Shown here: one piece after another, positions 8,715 through 17,158 of the stretch | Layout: each line of letters starts with the position of its first letter | Numbering within the stretch: position 1 is the stretch's first letter | Translations under genes and position numbers: made by a program | From: Burkholderia lata | GTDB taxonomy: Bacteria > Pseudomonadota > Gammaproteobacteria > Burkholderiales > Burkholderiaceae | Reading direction: 5' to 3' | DNA: 64,000 nt | Assembly: GCF_000012945.1 (NCBI RefSeq) | Contig: NC_007510.1 | Location: 682,001-746,000, forward strand | The notes under the pieces: generated by a model | What the model was told of the DNA's origin: nothing | The model's input: only the letters and a program-made list of their open reading frames with translations | The model's database searches: none

Positions 8715-10838
8715 TCAGTGCGAGCCCGTCTGGCCGGCGCGCGCGGCCGGGCCGCTGCCCGGCCAGAACAGCGCGAGCGGGTTCGACAGCACCGTGCGGA
8801 CGATCGCGACGATGAGCGCGCGCACCTTGGTCCGGCGCAGGCTGCGCGAGCGCACGGCCATCGTAAACGCGAGCGCGAAGCTCACGAGCACGTTGAGGAT
8901 CGCCATGCTGAGCACGCCGGCGCCGGCCCACCACAGCTCGGGCGTGCCGAGCGCGTCCTTGCCCAGCACGCCGAGCGCGATGCCGATCGACCCGGCCGAC
9001 AGCGTCACGTGCCGCACCTCGAACGGGAACATGAACACGGTGACGATCGCCGGAATGAGGCCGAGCATCAGGCCGAGGCCGACGTTCGCGACCACGCCGG
9101 CCACATTCGACCGGCAGAAGTGCGCGAGCTTCGCGGCGCCGGCCGCGCCGAGCGTGAGGCGCAGCCGGCGGTTGTACGTGAGCGCGTCGCCGACCCGGTG
9201 CAGCACGAACCAGTTGTCGGCCCAGCCCGCGATCAGGCTCGACGCCCACAGCAGCACGCCGGTCAGCGCCGCGTAGAGCGGCGTCGGGCCGAGCAGCGAG
9301 AACGAGTGCAGTGTCACGTGCGCCTTTTCCGGCGAGATCAGGTTCGCGTGCAGCACGTTGCCCGCGAACAGCTGCACCAGCAGGCACACGGGCAGCACGA
9401 CGAGCACGTTGCCGGAAATCGCGGCGGCCTGCGTGCGGATCAGCGCGATCACCGACGACACGAACGCCTTCACGCCTTCCTCGTGGCCGGTGTCGTCGAG
9501 CTCGCGCGCGAGCGTCGGTGCGGTCATCGCGGGCTGCTTGGTCGCGAGCGTGAAGTGCAGGAAGTGCATCAGCATGAAGCTGGCCGCGTAGTTGACGCCC
9601 GCGAGCAGCCCTTCGAACATCGATTGCAGGTGCGCGCCCGTGATCGCGAATTTCACGCACACGGTCACGACCGTGACGAGGCCGCCGCCCGCGGCCATCC
9701 GCAACATCTTCAGGTACTCGGCGCGGCCGCGCGAGATGTAGTGCTCGCCGGTGTCCGCGTTGGTTTCGACGAGCTTGCGCGCGAACAGCGAGAAGTTGCT
9801 GCGCACGAGGTGCGACACGCTCTGGCTGTTGTGGTTCGCGTCGACGAGCTCGGCCGTCAGGTGCGCCATGCCGTGCAGGTCGTCGCGCGCCATCCACGCG
9901 TTCAGCAGCATCTCGGCGCGCAGGATGCGCATGCGCATCCGCTCGACCTGGAACACGATGTCGACCGACACGCCGTTGCGGTACAGGTGCGAGAACACGT
10001 CGTCGACGGCGATCCGGCATTCGTCGAGCAGCACGCGCAGGTAGTTCACCTCGTGCAGCAGCTTGCTCGGGTCGCCGCCGTCCTCGACGGCCGCGTGCGC
10101 AGTCTCGACCGCGAGCATCGCGCGCATGAGGCGGTAGAACGGCTGCGTTTCGAGCGGCTTGCGTGCGTCGTCGTCGGAAAGCCGGCTGCGCACCGTCTGC
10201 GACAGCCCGGTCGAGCTGATCTGGCAGGTCAGGTTGTGCAGTGCGGCCAGCAGGTCGCGCGAGAACGAGCCCGGTTCATGGCGCTCTTCGTCGGTGACGT
10301 CGAACGAGATCAGCTCGGCGAGGCGCGCGAGGAGATCGTCGGGCAGCGTGTCGATCCATTGCGCGTCTTCCGGCGTCGGGAACATCAGCGTGAACAGCGC
10401 CGACAGCTCGCGGCGGTTCGGCGCGGGCGGGATCAGCGACGAGTCGATCCGCTCGAACAGCGCGCCGAAGAAGCCCGAGTGCACGGGCATGCCGGCGTCG
10501 CACAGGAGCGAGATGCCGTCGCACTCGCGCAGGATGCCGCGCAGGATGCGCGCGGCGTGGGTTTTCCACGCGGGATTGCGATCGAGCACGTGGAACAGGT
10601 AGCGCAACCGCGCATGGGCCGGATACGCGCGCGCATCGGCGTCGCGATCGGCCGGCGTGTCCTGCGCGGCCTGCATCGTGCCGGTGCGGCGCAGCCAGTG
10701 CGCGAGCTCGATCAGCCATTCGCTGCGCTCGGCGTACGACGCATCGGCGTCGGCGTGCGCGAGCAGCGCATCGAGCTGGTGACCGGCATTGCGCGACGCG
10801 CGCCACTTCTTGATCAGGGTCGTCAGGGAACGAAACAT
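8715..10838 (-). CDS. Large membrane protein of the 'site-specific recombinase' family (Pfam SpecificRecomb)
   Basis: This 707-residue protein has a soluble N-terminal half and a C-terminal half with several hydrophobic segments. Examples are GGLVTVVTVCVKFAITGAHL, NVLVVLPVCLLVQLFAG and ANVGLGLMLGLIPAIVTVF. Homologues carry the name 'site-specific recombinase', but no integrase catalytic residues are visible and the protein looks like an inner-membrane protein. The name should therefore be treated with caution. The start at 10838 (MFRSLTTLIKKW) was chosen because the open frame upstream is Arg/Pro-rich and not conserved-looking. Confidence 0.75.
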   Translation of the reverse strand: MFRSLTTLIKKWRASRNAGHQLDALLAHADADASYAERSEWLIELAHWLRRTGTMQAAQDTPADRDADARAYPAHARLRYLFHVLDRNPAWKTHAARILRGILRECDGISLLCDAGMPVHSGFFGALFERIDSSLIPPAPNRRELSALFTLMFPTPEDAQWIDTLPDDLLARLAELISFDVTDEERHEPGSFSRDLLAALHNLTCQISSTGLSQTVRSRLSDDDARKPLETQPFYRLMRAMLAVETAHAAVEDGGDPSKLLHEVNYLRVLLDECRIAVDDVFSHLYRNGVSVDIVFQVERMRMRILRAEMLLNAWMARDDLHGMAHLTAELVDANHNSQSVSHLVRSNFSLFARKLVETNADTGEHYISRGRAEYLKMLRMAAGGGLVTVVTVCVKFAITGAHLQSMFEGLLAGVNYAASFMLMHFLHFTLATKQPAMTAPTLARELDDTGHEEGVKAFVSSVIALIRTQAAAISGNVLVVLPVCLLVQLFAGNVLHANLISPEKAHVTLHSFSLLGPTPLYAALTGVLLWASSLIAGWADNWFVLHRVGDALTYNRRLRLTLGAAGAAKLAHFCRSNVAGVVANVGLGLMLGLIPAIVTVFMFPFEVRHVTLSAGSIGIALGVLGKDALGTPELWWAGAGVLSMAILNVLVSFALAFTMAVRSRSLRRTKVRALIVAIVRTVLSNPLALFWPGSGPAARAGQTGSH

Positions 10839-11194
10839 AAACGGAATAGCGAAAGCCCTCGGCGGGCGGGTTCGGGATGCCGGCCGGGGAAACGGCGCGG
10901 CGCCGGGGAGAACGGGTGAGACGGGGCCGGTTGCCGGACGAGGCGCGACGACCCGCGATGCGGCTGCCCCGCTGCGGTGCACGCCGATCGCGTGCGGGCG
11001 CCGGGAGGCACGGCGGTCGGGCCGAACGCGGCCCGGCGCCGCTGGCTGGCGCGCACGACGAGCGGCGCGAGCCGGAAAGTGCGTAGGATCGTCAATCGGG
11101 CCGGAAAACGCAAGCCGACCGTATGGCATGGCGCCGGTTCCGGCCGACTTTGACAAACAATGCAAGGCGGCCGTTTGGCCGATGCATCGCGATG
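10839..11194. other. Intergenic region, no recognisable gene
   Basis: This GC-rich stretch separates the membrane protein start from the pqi operon end. Open frames here are Arg/Ala/Pro-rich and look like composition artefacts. The promoter of the membrane protein gene should lie in it, but no clear boxes were found. Confidence 0.5.
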
Positions 11195-11299
11195 CGAGGC
11201 GGGCTGCGGCGCGGCAACGCCGATGGCAGTCATCGCCTCGTCGACGATCCCGATCACGCCGTCAGAAACCGCGCAGGCGAGCACGCCGTCGAGCGTTCG
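11195..11299 (-). pseudogene. Possible remnant of a LysR-type regulator gene
   Basis: On the minus strand this segment encodes SDGVIGIVDEAMTAIG. That closely resembles SSGGVIGIVDEALAPLG in the substrate-binding domain of the LysR protein at 3006-3926. A 27-nt block (11235-11261) is identical to 3286-3312 of that gene. A weaker match (RTLDGVLACAV) lies just upstream. No helix-turn-helix region or full-length frame is present. Either a decayed paralogue or chance similarity between GC-rich coding biases could explain it. Confidence 0.35.
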
Positions 11300-11315
11300 C
11301 CTGCGCGCTGCCTGC

Positions 11316-12038
11316 TTACGCGCCAGGCTTGCCCGTCACGCTGGCGTCGCCGCCGGAAATCGGGTTGGCCGGGCACGGCACGACCGGTGCGGCAGCCGTC
11401 TTGCCGGCGGCGGATGCCGTCGAAGCCGGTGTGCCACGGCGCGCGGCCATCGCGCGTACGCCGGCCGCGGCCTGCGTGGCAATCACGTCGAGCGCGCGCC
11501 GGTGGCCGGCGACGAGCGCGTCGTAGCCGTCGGCGACCGGTTCCGCGACGCTCGTGCGGCAGGTCATCACCGCCTGCGTGGCGAGCGAGCGCACGCTCCA
11601 CACGGCGTCGACCGCCGCGCGCTTGGCCGGCCACGATTCGAAGCGCTGCACGTTCACGCTGATCCGGTACACGGGCACGCCGGGCGGGTACGCGGAATTC
11701 GCGACGTCGATCGTGCCGAGCTGCGCGGCGAGATCCTCCGACAGCGCGCGGCGGATCTCGTCGGCGGGCGGCGACGCCCAGCGTTCCTGCTCGAGCACGT
11801 CGACCTGCGCGGCGTTCTTCTGCACGACCAGCTGGTTCTTCGCGACCTGCTCGGGCACGCCGACGGACGGCACCTCGATCAGGAACGCCGGGTTGGCCGG
11901 CACGGTGCGCAGCGGCGCTGCGGCGTCGGCCGGGCTGAGCGTGTAGAACCGCGCGGGCGGCGAGCTGCACGCGGCGAGCGCGAGGGCGGCGACAGCCGCC
12001 GCCGCGCCGCTCGCGAAACCGTTCACGCGTGTCGTCAT
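11316..12038 (-). CDS. pqiC: PqiC-type outer-membrane lipoprotein of the MCE transport system
   Basis: This 240-residue protein has a lipoprotein signal peptide with lipobox LAAC (modified Cys24) followed by ARFYTLSP, which is typical of the PqiC/ABC-transport auxiliary family. It would sit in the outer membrane and work with PqiA and PqiB in lipid transport across the envelope. Its ATG overlaps the pqiB stop by four bases, so it is the last gene of the operon. The C-terminus is extended and rich in Ala and Thr. Confidence 0.87.
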   Translation of the reverse strand: MTTRVNGFASGAAAAVAALALAACSSPPARFYTLSPADAAAPLRTVPANPAFLIEVPSVGVPEQVAKNQLVVQKNAAQVDVLEQERWASPPADEIRRALSEDLAAQLGTIDVANSAYPPGVPVYRISVNVQRFESWPAKRAAVDAVWSVRSLATQAVMTCRTSVAEPVADGYDALVAGHRRALDVIATQAAAGVRAMAARRGTPASTASAAGKTAAAPVVPCPANPISGGDASVTGKPGA

Positions 12039-13654
12039 TGTTGATCTCCTGGCTTGCCCTTGAGCAGCGATTCGGGGTGACGCTCGAGGTAGTCGGCGAG
12101 CGCGTTCAGCGACTGCAGCGTGCGCGTGAGCTCCTTCAGCGCGCCGCGCACGTCGGACTGCAGCGGCGAATCCTGCTGCAGCGTCGCTTCGGCGGTCGAG
12201 AAGGTCTGCTTCGCGGCCGACAGCGTGTCGCGCGCTTCCGGCGCGACCTGCGTGTCGAGCTGCTTGAACAGCTTGTCGGCGTTCGACAGTGCGCTGTTCA
12301 GGTTCGCGCCGATCTGGTCGAACGGCACCTTGTCGAGCTTCTTCGCGATGTCGGCGACTTGCAACTGAAGCTCGTCGAGCGTGTTCGGCACGGTCGGCAG
12401 CTCGAGCGGCTGGCGCGCCGTGTCGATCTTCACGGCCGGCGCCTTCGGGAAGAAGTCGAGCGCGACGTACAACTGGCTCGTCAGCAGGTTGCCGGTGCGC
12501 AGCTGGCCGCGCAGCCCGTGCTGGACGAGCCGCTCGACGATCTCGCGGCGGGCCGGTTCGCCCTTGCTCTCGATCGTTTCGCGGAAGCGGCGGCCGAGGC
12601 GCTCCGGATACACGTTCATCGTCACCGGCATCAGGAAGTTCTTCGTCTTCGGATCGAAGTCGATGCCGATGTTCGTCACTTCGCCGAGCACGATGCCGCG
12701 GAAGTCGACCGTCGCGCCGACGGCGAGCCCGCGCAGCGACTGGTTGAAGTTCATCACGACCTGCAGCGGCTGGCCGTCCGGGTCGCGCATCGCGTCGCCT
12801 TCGTCGGACGCGAGGCGGAACGTCGTGTTGTTCGGCGCCGTCGTGCCGGAGCCCTGGTTGGGCGGCGTCTGGAACGCGATGCCGCCGAGGATCACCGTCG
12901 CGAGCGACTGCGTGTTCAGCTTCAGGCCGCTGGAGTCGAGCCGCAGGTCGACGCCGCTTGCCTGCCACCAGCGCGAGTTCACGCCGACGTACTGGTCGTA
13001 CGGCGCATTGACGAACACGTTGAACGTGACGCCCGTGCCGTCCTTGTCGAGCGAGAAGCCGACCACCTGGCCGACCTGCACGCGACGGTAGTAGACGGGC
13101 GAGCCGATGTCGACCGAACCGAGCGAATCGCCGCGCAGCACGTATTGCGTGCCTTTCTGGTCGCCCGTGACGGCGGGCGGCGTCTCGAGGCCCGTGAAGT
13201 CGGTCAGCGTATCGTCCGAGCGCCCGGCGTCGACGCCGATGTACGCACCGGACAGCAGCGTGCCGAGCCCCGACACGCCGGTCGCGCCGACGCGCGGCCG
13301 CACGATCCAGAAGCGCGAGCCCTTGACCGCGAAGTCCTCCGCTTCCTTCTTGAGCTGCACCTGGACGAGCACGCGCGACAGGTCTTTCGACAGCTTGATC
13401 GTCTTGACCATGCCGATCTCGACGTCCTTGTACTTGACCTGGGTCTTGCCGGGCTCGAGCCCTTCGGCGCTGTGGAAGCTGATCGTGATTTCGGGGCCGC
13501 GCTCGCGCACGGACTTGATCACGAGGCCGATGCCGATCAGCGCGGCGATCAACGGCACGAGCCAGACGAGCGACGGCAGCCAGCCGCTTTTCGTCGAGAT
13601 CGTCGGATCGGGCGGCCGGGGCGCGTCGTGCTGCGGGCCTTGTGGACTATTCAT
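12035..13654 (-). CDS. pqiB: Intermembrane transport protein PqiB (MCE domains)
   Basis: This 539-residue protein has one N-terminal transmembrane helix (about residues 25-48) and repeated MCE domains in the periplasm. The first begins near PEITISFHSAEGLEPGKTQV. Later copies include QYVLRGDSLGSVDIGSPVYYR and LAVGATVDFRGIVLGEV. A coiled-coil-like tail follows (LDELQLQVADIAKKLDKV). E. coli PqiB is about the same length and forms a needle that bridges the two membranes. The gene overlaps its neighbours by 8 bp upstream and 4 bp downstream, so translation is coupled. Confidence 0.93.
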   Translation of the reverse strand: MNSPQGPQHDAPRPPDPTISTKSGWLPSLVWLVPLIAALIGIGLVIKSVRERGPEITISFHSAEGLEPGKTQVKYKDVEIGMVKTIKLSKDLSRVLVQVQLKKEAEDFAVKGSRFWIVRPRVGATGVSGLGTLLSGAYIGVDAGRSDDTLTDFTGLETPPAVTGDQKGTQYVLRGDSLGSVDIGSPVYYRRVQVGQVVGFSLDKDGTGVTFNVFVNAPYDQYVGVNSRWWQASGVDLRLDSSGLKLNTQSLATVILGGIAFQTPPNQGSGTTAPNNTTFRLASDEGDAMRDPDGQPLQVVMNFNQSLRGLAVGATVDFRGIVLGEVTNIGIDFDPKTKNFLMPVTMNVYPERLGRRFRETIESKGEPARREIVERLVQHGLRGQLRTGNLLTSQLYVALDFFPKAPAVKIDTARQPLELPTVPNTLDELQLQVADIAKKLDKVPFDQIGANLNSALSNADKLFKQLDTQVAPEARDTLSAAKQTFSTAEATLQQDSPLQSDVRGALKELTRTLQSLNALADYLERHPESLLKGKPGDQQ

Positions 13655-14276
13655 GGTGATTCCCTGAGGTTTCGACTGGATCCCAGATCAGGCGGGGATC
13701 GAACTGCATCGATGCGAGCATCGTCAGGATCACGACGGAACCGAACGCGAGCGCGCCGGGGCCGGCCGTGATGATGGCGAGCGAACGAAAATGGACGAGC
13801 GCGACGGTCAGCGTCACGACGAAGATGTCGAGCATCGACCAGCGGCCGATGCGCTCGACGATCCGGAACAGGCGCGTGCGCTGCAGCGGCCGCCAGGCGG
13901 TGCGGCGCTGCGCGCTGATCACGAGGATCAGCAGCACGCCGAGCTTGAGCATCGGCACGAGGATGCTCGCGACGAACACGACGACGGCAAGCGGCCAGTC
14001 GCCGGAGACCCAGAAATAGATGACGCCGCTCATGATCGTGTCTTCCTGCGAGCCGACGATCGACGCCGTGCGCATGATCGGCAGCAGGTTCGCGGGAATG
14101 TACAGGATCGCGGCGGCGAGCAGCAGTGCCCACGTGCGCATCAGGCTGTTCGGCGTCCTGAAATGGAGCGTGGCGCCGCAGCGCGCGCAGTGTGCATGCG
14201 GATGGTCGAGCGTCTGCACGAGCCCGCAGGTGTGGCAACTGACATAGCCCTCGCGGGCGGCGGTCGGGATCGTCAT
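13647..14276 (-). CDS. pqiA: PqiA-family membrane protein, second half
   Basis: This 209-residue protein begins with a zinc-ribbon (CHTCGLVQ...CARCGATL) followed by four hydrophobic segments. These include LLLAAAILYIPANLLPIM and AVVVFVASILVPMLKLGVLL. E. coli PqiA is about twice as long and contains two such modules. Here they are encoded by two overlapping genes. The start at 14276 overlaps the previous gene's stop by four bases. Confidence 0.88.
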   Translation of the reverse strand: MTIPTAAREGYVSCHTCGLVQTLDHPHAHCARCGATLHFRTPNSLMRTWALLLAAAILYIPANLLPIMRTASIVGSQEDTIMSGVIYFWVSGDWPLAVVVFVASILVPMLKLGVLLILVISAQRRTAWRPLQRTRLFRIVERIGRWSMLDIFVVTLTVALVHFRSLAIITAGPGALAFGSVVILTMLASMQFDPRLIWDPVETSGNHHE

Positions 14277-14938
14277 CGGCGGGCGGCTTCCGGCAGCGGG
14301 GCGGCATCGTCGGGCTGCCCGGGCGCGCGACCGGCGCGCAGGTCGTCGGCGATGTCCCACAGCGTGCGCGGATCGAACATCAGCACGACGGCGATCATCA
14401 GCGTGAGCGCGGCGAATGCGAACAGCGCGGCATCGGGAACGACACGCGCGAGGCTGACCATCTTCACGATGGTCACGAGGATCCCGAGCATGAACACCTC
14501 GATCATGCCCCACGGCCGCACGAGCTCGATCGCGCGCAGCACCAGGTTGAAGCCGGGCGGGACGAGGCCGCGCCGGATCGGCAGCAGCAGGTACAGCAGC
14601 GCGGCCATCTCGATGAGCGGGAACAGCACGGTCGAGCAGAACACCATCACGCCGACGATCGCCATGTCCTGGTGCCACAATGAATCGATCGCACCGATCA
14701 GCGTGGTCTGCACGCGGTTGCCGTTCACGTCCATTTCGAGGATCGGGAACACCTGCGCGATCGTGAACGTGATCAGCGCCGCGAGCGCGAGCGCGCAGAT
14801 CCGCTCGATCTGCGCGGCGCTGTTGCGATAGAGCAGCGCGTCGCAGCGCGGGCAGCGCGCGGATTCACGTCCGCTCAGGCGCGGTTTGTGCAACAGTGCG
14901 TCGCACTCGTGACAGGCAATCAGGTCGTTTCGTTGCAT
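14273..14938 (-). CDS. PqiA-family membrane protein, first half
   Basis: This 221-residue protein has an N-terminal zinc-ribbon (CHECDALL...CPRCDALL, about residues 9-37) and four transmembrane segments. These include LALAALITFTIAQVFPILEMD and MIEVFMLGILVTIVKMVSL. It is the first gene of the pqi operon. The ATG at 14938 sits directly before the ribbon, and the frame upstream looks non-coding. With the next gene it corresponds to one complete PqiA. In E. coli the operon is induced by paraquat through SoxRS. No SoxS-like site is evident here. Confidence 0.87.
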   Translation of the reverse strand: MQRNDLIACHECDALLHKPRLSGRESARCPRCDALLYRNSAAQIERICALALAALITFTIAQVFPILEMDVNGNRVQTTLIGAIDSLWHQDMAIVGVMVFCSTVLFPLIEMAALLYLLLPIRRGLVPPGFNLVLRAIELVRPWGMIEVFMLGILVTIVKMVSLARVVPDAALFAFAALTLMIAVVLMFDPRTLWDIADDLRAGRAPGQPDDAAPLPEAARR

Positions 14939-15061
14939 GGAAAAAGCAGTTGTGCGACGGCTGGGGAGACGCGTCGACGGGGCCGGAACCCGCGCCAATC
15001 TTACCAAAAGGCCTTTTTCGGCGTGTCAACGATCGCGGGTTCGGTGACTGATCGGTAACAT

Positions 15062-15095
15062 GACAGGAAACCGTCAGCCGGCTGACGTGCCTGTC
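15062..15095. promoter_or_regulatory. Nested palindrome between pqi operon and cytochrome b561 operon
   Basis: A perfect 16-bp palindrome, CGTCAGCCGGCTGACG (15072-15087), is flanked by outer arms GACAGG (15062-15067) and CCTGTC (15090-15095). It lies between two divergent redox-related operons, 102 bp before the cytochrome b561 start. It could be an operator or an RNA hairpin. The binding protein is unknown. Confidence 0.5.
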
Positions 15096-15196
15096 TTCAG
15101 AGTCCGCGCGTGTCAAAAGGTTGCGGTAGCATGGCGCCCTTGACAAGCGTCGGACCAGTTGCCGGCGCGGCCGTTCGCTGAACTGAGGAATCCAAG

Positions 15197-15757
15197 ATGG
15201 CATCGAAATCGCTGCTGGCCAGGCCGGTACGCTATACGCAGACGGCGATCGCGCTGCACTGGCTGATCGCGCTGCTGATCGTCTGCGCGTTCGCGCTGGG
15301 CTGGGTGATGACCGACATCCCCGGCTTCACGCCGACCAAGCTGAAGTACTTCTCGTGGCACAAGTGGATGGGCGTGACGGTATTTGCGTTGGCCGTCATC
15401 CGCGTGCTGTGGCGTGCAACCCACGTGCCGCCGTCGCTGCCGGGCGGTACGCCCGCGTGGCAGCGTGCGGCGTCGCATGGCGTGCACATCCTGCTGTACG
15501 TGCTGATGATCGTGATTCCGGTGACGGGCTACCTGTACAGCTCGGCGTCGAACATCCCGGTCGTCTATCTCGGCATCGTGCCGCTGCCGCGGCTGATCGA
15601 TCCCGATCCGGTGCTGAAGGAAACCTTCAAGACGCTTCACGTGTCATTGAATTACATTCTGCTTGCGCTCGTTTCGCTGCACGTGGTCGCGGCGCTCAAG
15701 CACCAGTTGTTGGACCGCGACGGCCTGCTGTCGCGGATGCTCCCCTTTGCCAAATGA
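15197..15757 (+). CDS. Cytochrome b561-family protein
   Basis: This 186-residue protein has four transmembrane helices and the conserved haem-ligating histidines of the bacterial b561 family (ALHWLIALLIVC, SWHKWMGVTVFALAVIR, GVHILLYVLMIVIPVTGY, LVSLHVVAALKHQLL). It would move electrons in the inner membrane, possibly from quinol to periplasmic acceptors. The yceJ-yceI pair of E. coli has the same order. The YceI gene starts 8 bp downstream. Confidence 0.9.
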   Translation: MASKSLLARPVRYTQTAIALHWLIALLIVCAFALGWVMTDIPGFTPTKLKYFSWHKWMGVTVFALAVIRVLWRATHVPPSLPGGTPAWQRAASHGVHILLYVLMIVIPVTGYLYSSASNIPVVYLGIVPLPRLIDPDPVLKETFKTLHVSLNYILLALVSLHVVAALKHQLLDRDGLLSRMLPFAK

Positions 15758-15765
15758 AGGATCCC

Positions 15766-16326
15766 ATGAAAGTGTCTTTCTCCCGCTCCATGCTGACCGC
15801 GTTCGCCGCGGTGTCACTTGTCGCGTCGGGCGCGGCGCTCGCCGATGTCGATCTCGCGAAGAGCAAGGTGTCCGCCGTGTCGAAGCAGATGAACGTGCCG
15901 ACCGAAGGCGCGTTCAAGAAGTTTTCCGCGCAGGTGAAGTTCGATCCGGCGAAAGCCGCGCAGGGCAGTGCCCAGATGACGATCGACGTCGCGAGCTATG
16001 ACCTCGGCGACAAGATGTACAACGACCAGGTTGCCGGCAAGGACTGGTTCGACGCGAAGGCGTATCCGCAGGCCACGTTCGTATCGTCGGCGATCGCGCC
16101 GGCGGGCGGCAACAAGTACAACGTGACCGGCAAGCTGACGATCAAGGGCAAGTCCGAGAACGTCACGGTGCCCGTCACGGTCACGCAGAGCGGCGCGACG
16201 CAGACCTTCGACGGCGTGCTGCCAATCAAGCGTTCGGCCTTCAACGTCGGCACCGGCGAATGGAAGGACACGTCGGTCGTCGCGGACGAAGTGCAGATCA
16301 AGTTCCACCTCGTCGCCACCAAGTAA
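15766..16326 (+). CDS. YceI-family periplasmic lipid-binding protein (copy 1)
   Basis: This 186-residue protein has a signal peptide (cleavage expected after ALA, about residue 26) and a YceI lipocalin-like domain. Members bind isoprenoid or polyprenyl lipids in the periplasm. An AAGGA ribosome site precedes the ATG at 15766. An in-frame ATG at 15754 overlaps the previous stop but lacks a good ribosome site, so 15766 is preferred. It is co-transcribed with cytochrome b561 and a second YceI gene. Confidence 0.88.
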   Translation: MKVSFSRSMLTAFAAVSLVASGAALADVDLAKSKVSAVSKQMNVPTEGAFKKFSAQVKFDPAKAAQGSAQMTIDVASYDLGDKMYNDQVAGKDWFDAKAYPQATFVSSAIAPAGGNKYNVTGKLTIKGKSENVTVPVTVTQSGATQTFDGVLPIKRSAFNVGTGEWKDTSVVADEVQIKFHLVATK

Positions 16327-16391
16327 GCGGCGGGCTGTTGCCTCACCCGAACGCCGCGCGAGGGCGCGGCGCCGTTCCAAGGAGAAAGAGT

Positions 16392-16973
16392 TTGAAAAAG
16401 CAACTGATCATCGCCGCGGGCGCGCTGGCAGCGTCGCTGTCGTTCTCGGCCTTTGCCGAAAGCGTCACGTACCAGTTCGACCCGAGCCACACGTACCCGA
16501 GCTTCGAGGCTGACCACATGGGCGGCCTGTCGGTCTGGCGCGGCAAGTTCGACAAGTCGAGCGGCTCCGTGACGCTCGACCGCGCGGCGAAGACGGGTAC
16601 CGTCGACGTGACGACCGACATCGCGTCGATCCACACCGGCAGCGCGAAGCTCGACGAGCATCTGCAGACGGCCGAATTCTTCGACGTCGCCAAGTTCCCG
16701 CAGGCGAACTACAAGGGCGCGATCAAGTTCGACGGCGACAAGCCGGTGTCGGTGGTCGGCAACCTGACGCTGCATGGCGTCACGAAGCCGGTCACGCTGA
16801 AGATCGATTCGTTCAAGTGCATGCCGCACCCGATGCTCAAGCGTGAAGTGTGCGGTGTCGACGCCGTCGGCGAATTCGACCGCAGCGATTTCGGCCTCGA
16901 CTACGGCAAGCAGTACGGCTTCAAGATGAAGACGAAGCTGCTGATCACGGCCGAAGCGCTCAAGCAGCAGTAA
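16392..16973 (+). CDS. YceI-family periplasmic lipid-binding protein (copy 2)
   Basis: This 193-residue protein has a signal peptide ([21 protein letters not shown]) and a YceI domain ([34 protein letters not shown]). The start is a TTG at 16392, nine bases after an AAGGAG ribosome site. No in-frame ATG fits, so the upstream open frame is rejected. It is closer to E. coli YceI than copy 1. The two copies may bind different lipids or act in sequence with the b561 protein. Confidence 0.9.
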   Translation: MKKQLIIAAGALAASLSFSAFAESVTYQFDPSHTYPSFEADHMGGLSVWRGKFDKSSGSVTLDRAAKTGTVDVTTDIASIHTGSAKLDEHLQTAEFFDVAKFPQANYKGAIKFDGDKPVSVVGNLTLHGVTKPVTLKIDSFKCMPHPMLKREVCGVDAVGEFDRSDFGLDYGKQYGFKMKTKLLITAEALKQQ

Positions 16974-17018
16974 GCCCGCCGGCCGGGCCGGCCTTCGCGC
17001 CGGCCCGCTGCGAGCCCG

Positions 17019-17055
17019 CCGCCGCGTTCCCGTCAGGGGGCGCGGCGGTTTTTAT
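17019..17055 (+). terminator. Rho-independent terminator after the b561-yceI operon
   Basis: Eight-bp arms CCGCCGCG (17019-17026) and CGCGGCGG (17041-17048) are followed by TTTTTATTT. Confidence 0.82.
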
Positions 17056-17158
17056 TTGCGCGCCTATAATCGCCCGAGCGCCGTACCCGGCGCCGGGCAG
17101 GCCGACGGCGCGCGAGCGGCCGCCTCGAACAGAACGTACAACGACAAGGAGATCGCCG

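Noticed and set aside
7485..10919. 1144-codon plus-strand open frame opposite the methyltransferase and membrane protein genes
   Set aside because: It is antisense to two well-supported genes, and its product is an Arg/Ala/His-rich, low-complexity translation typical of GC-rich shadow frames.
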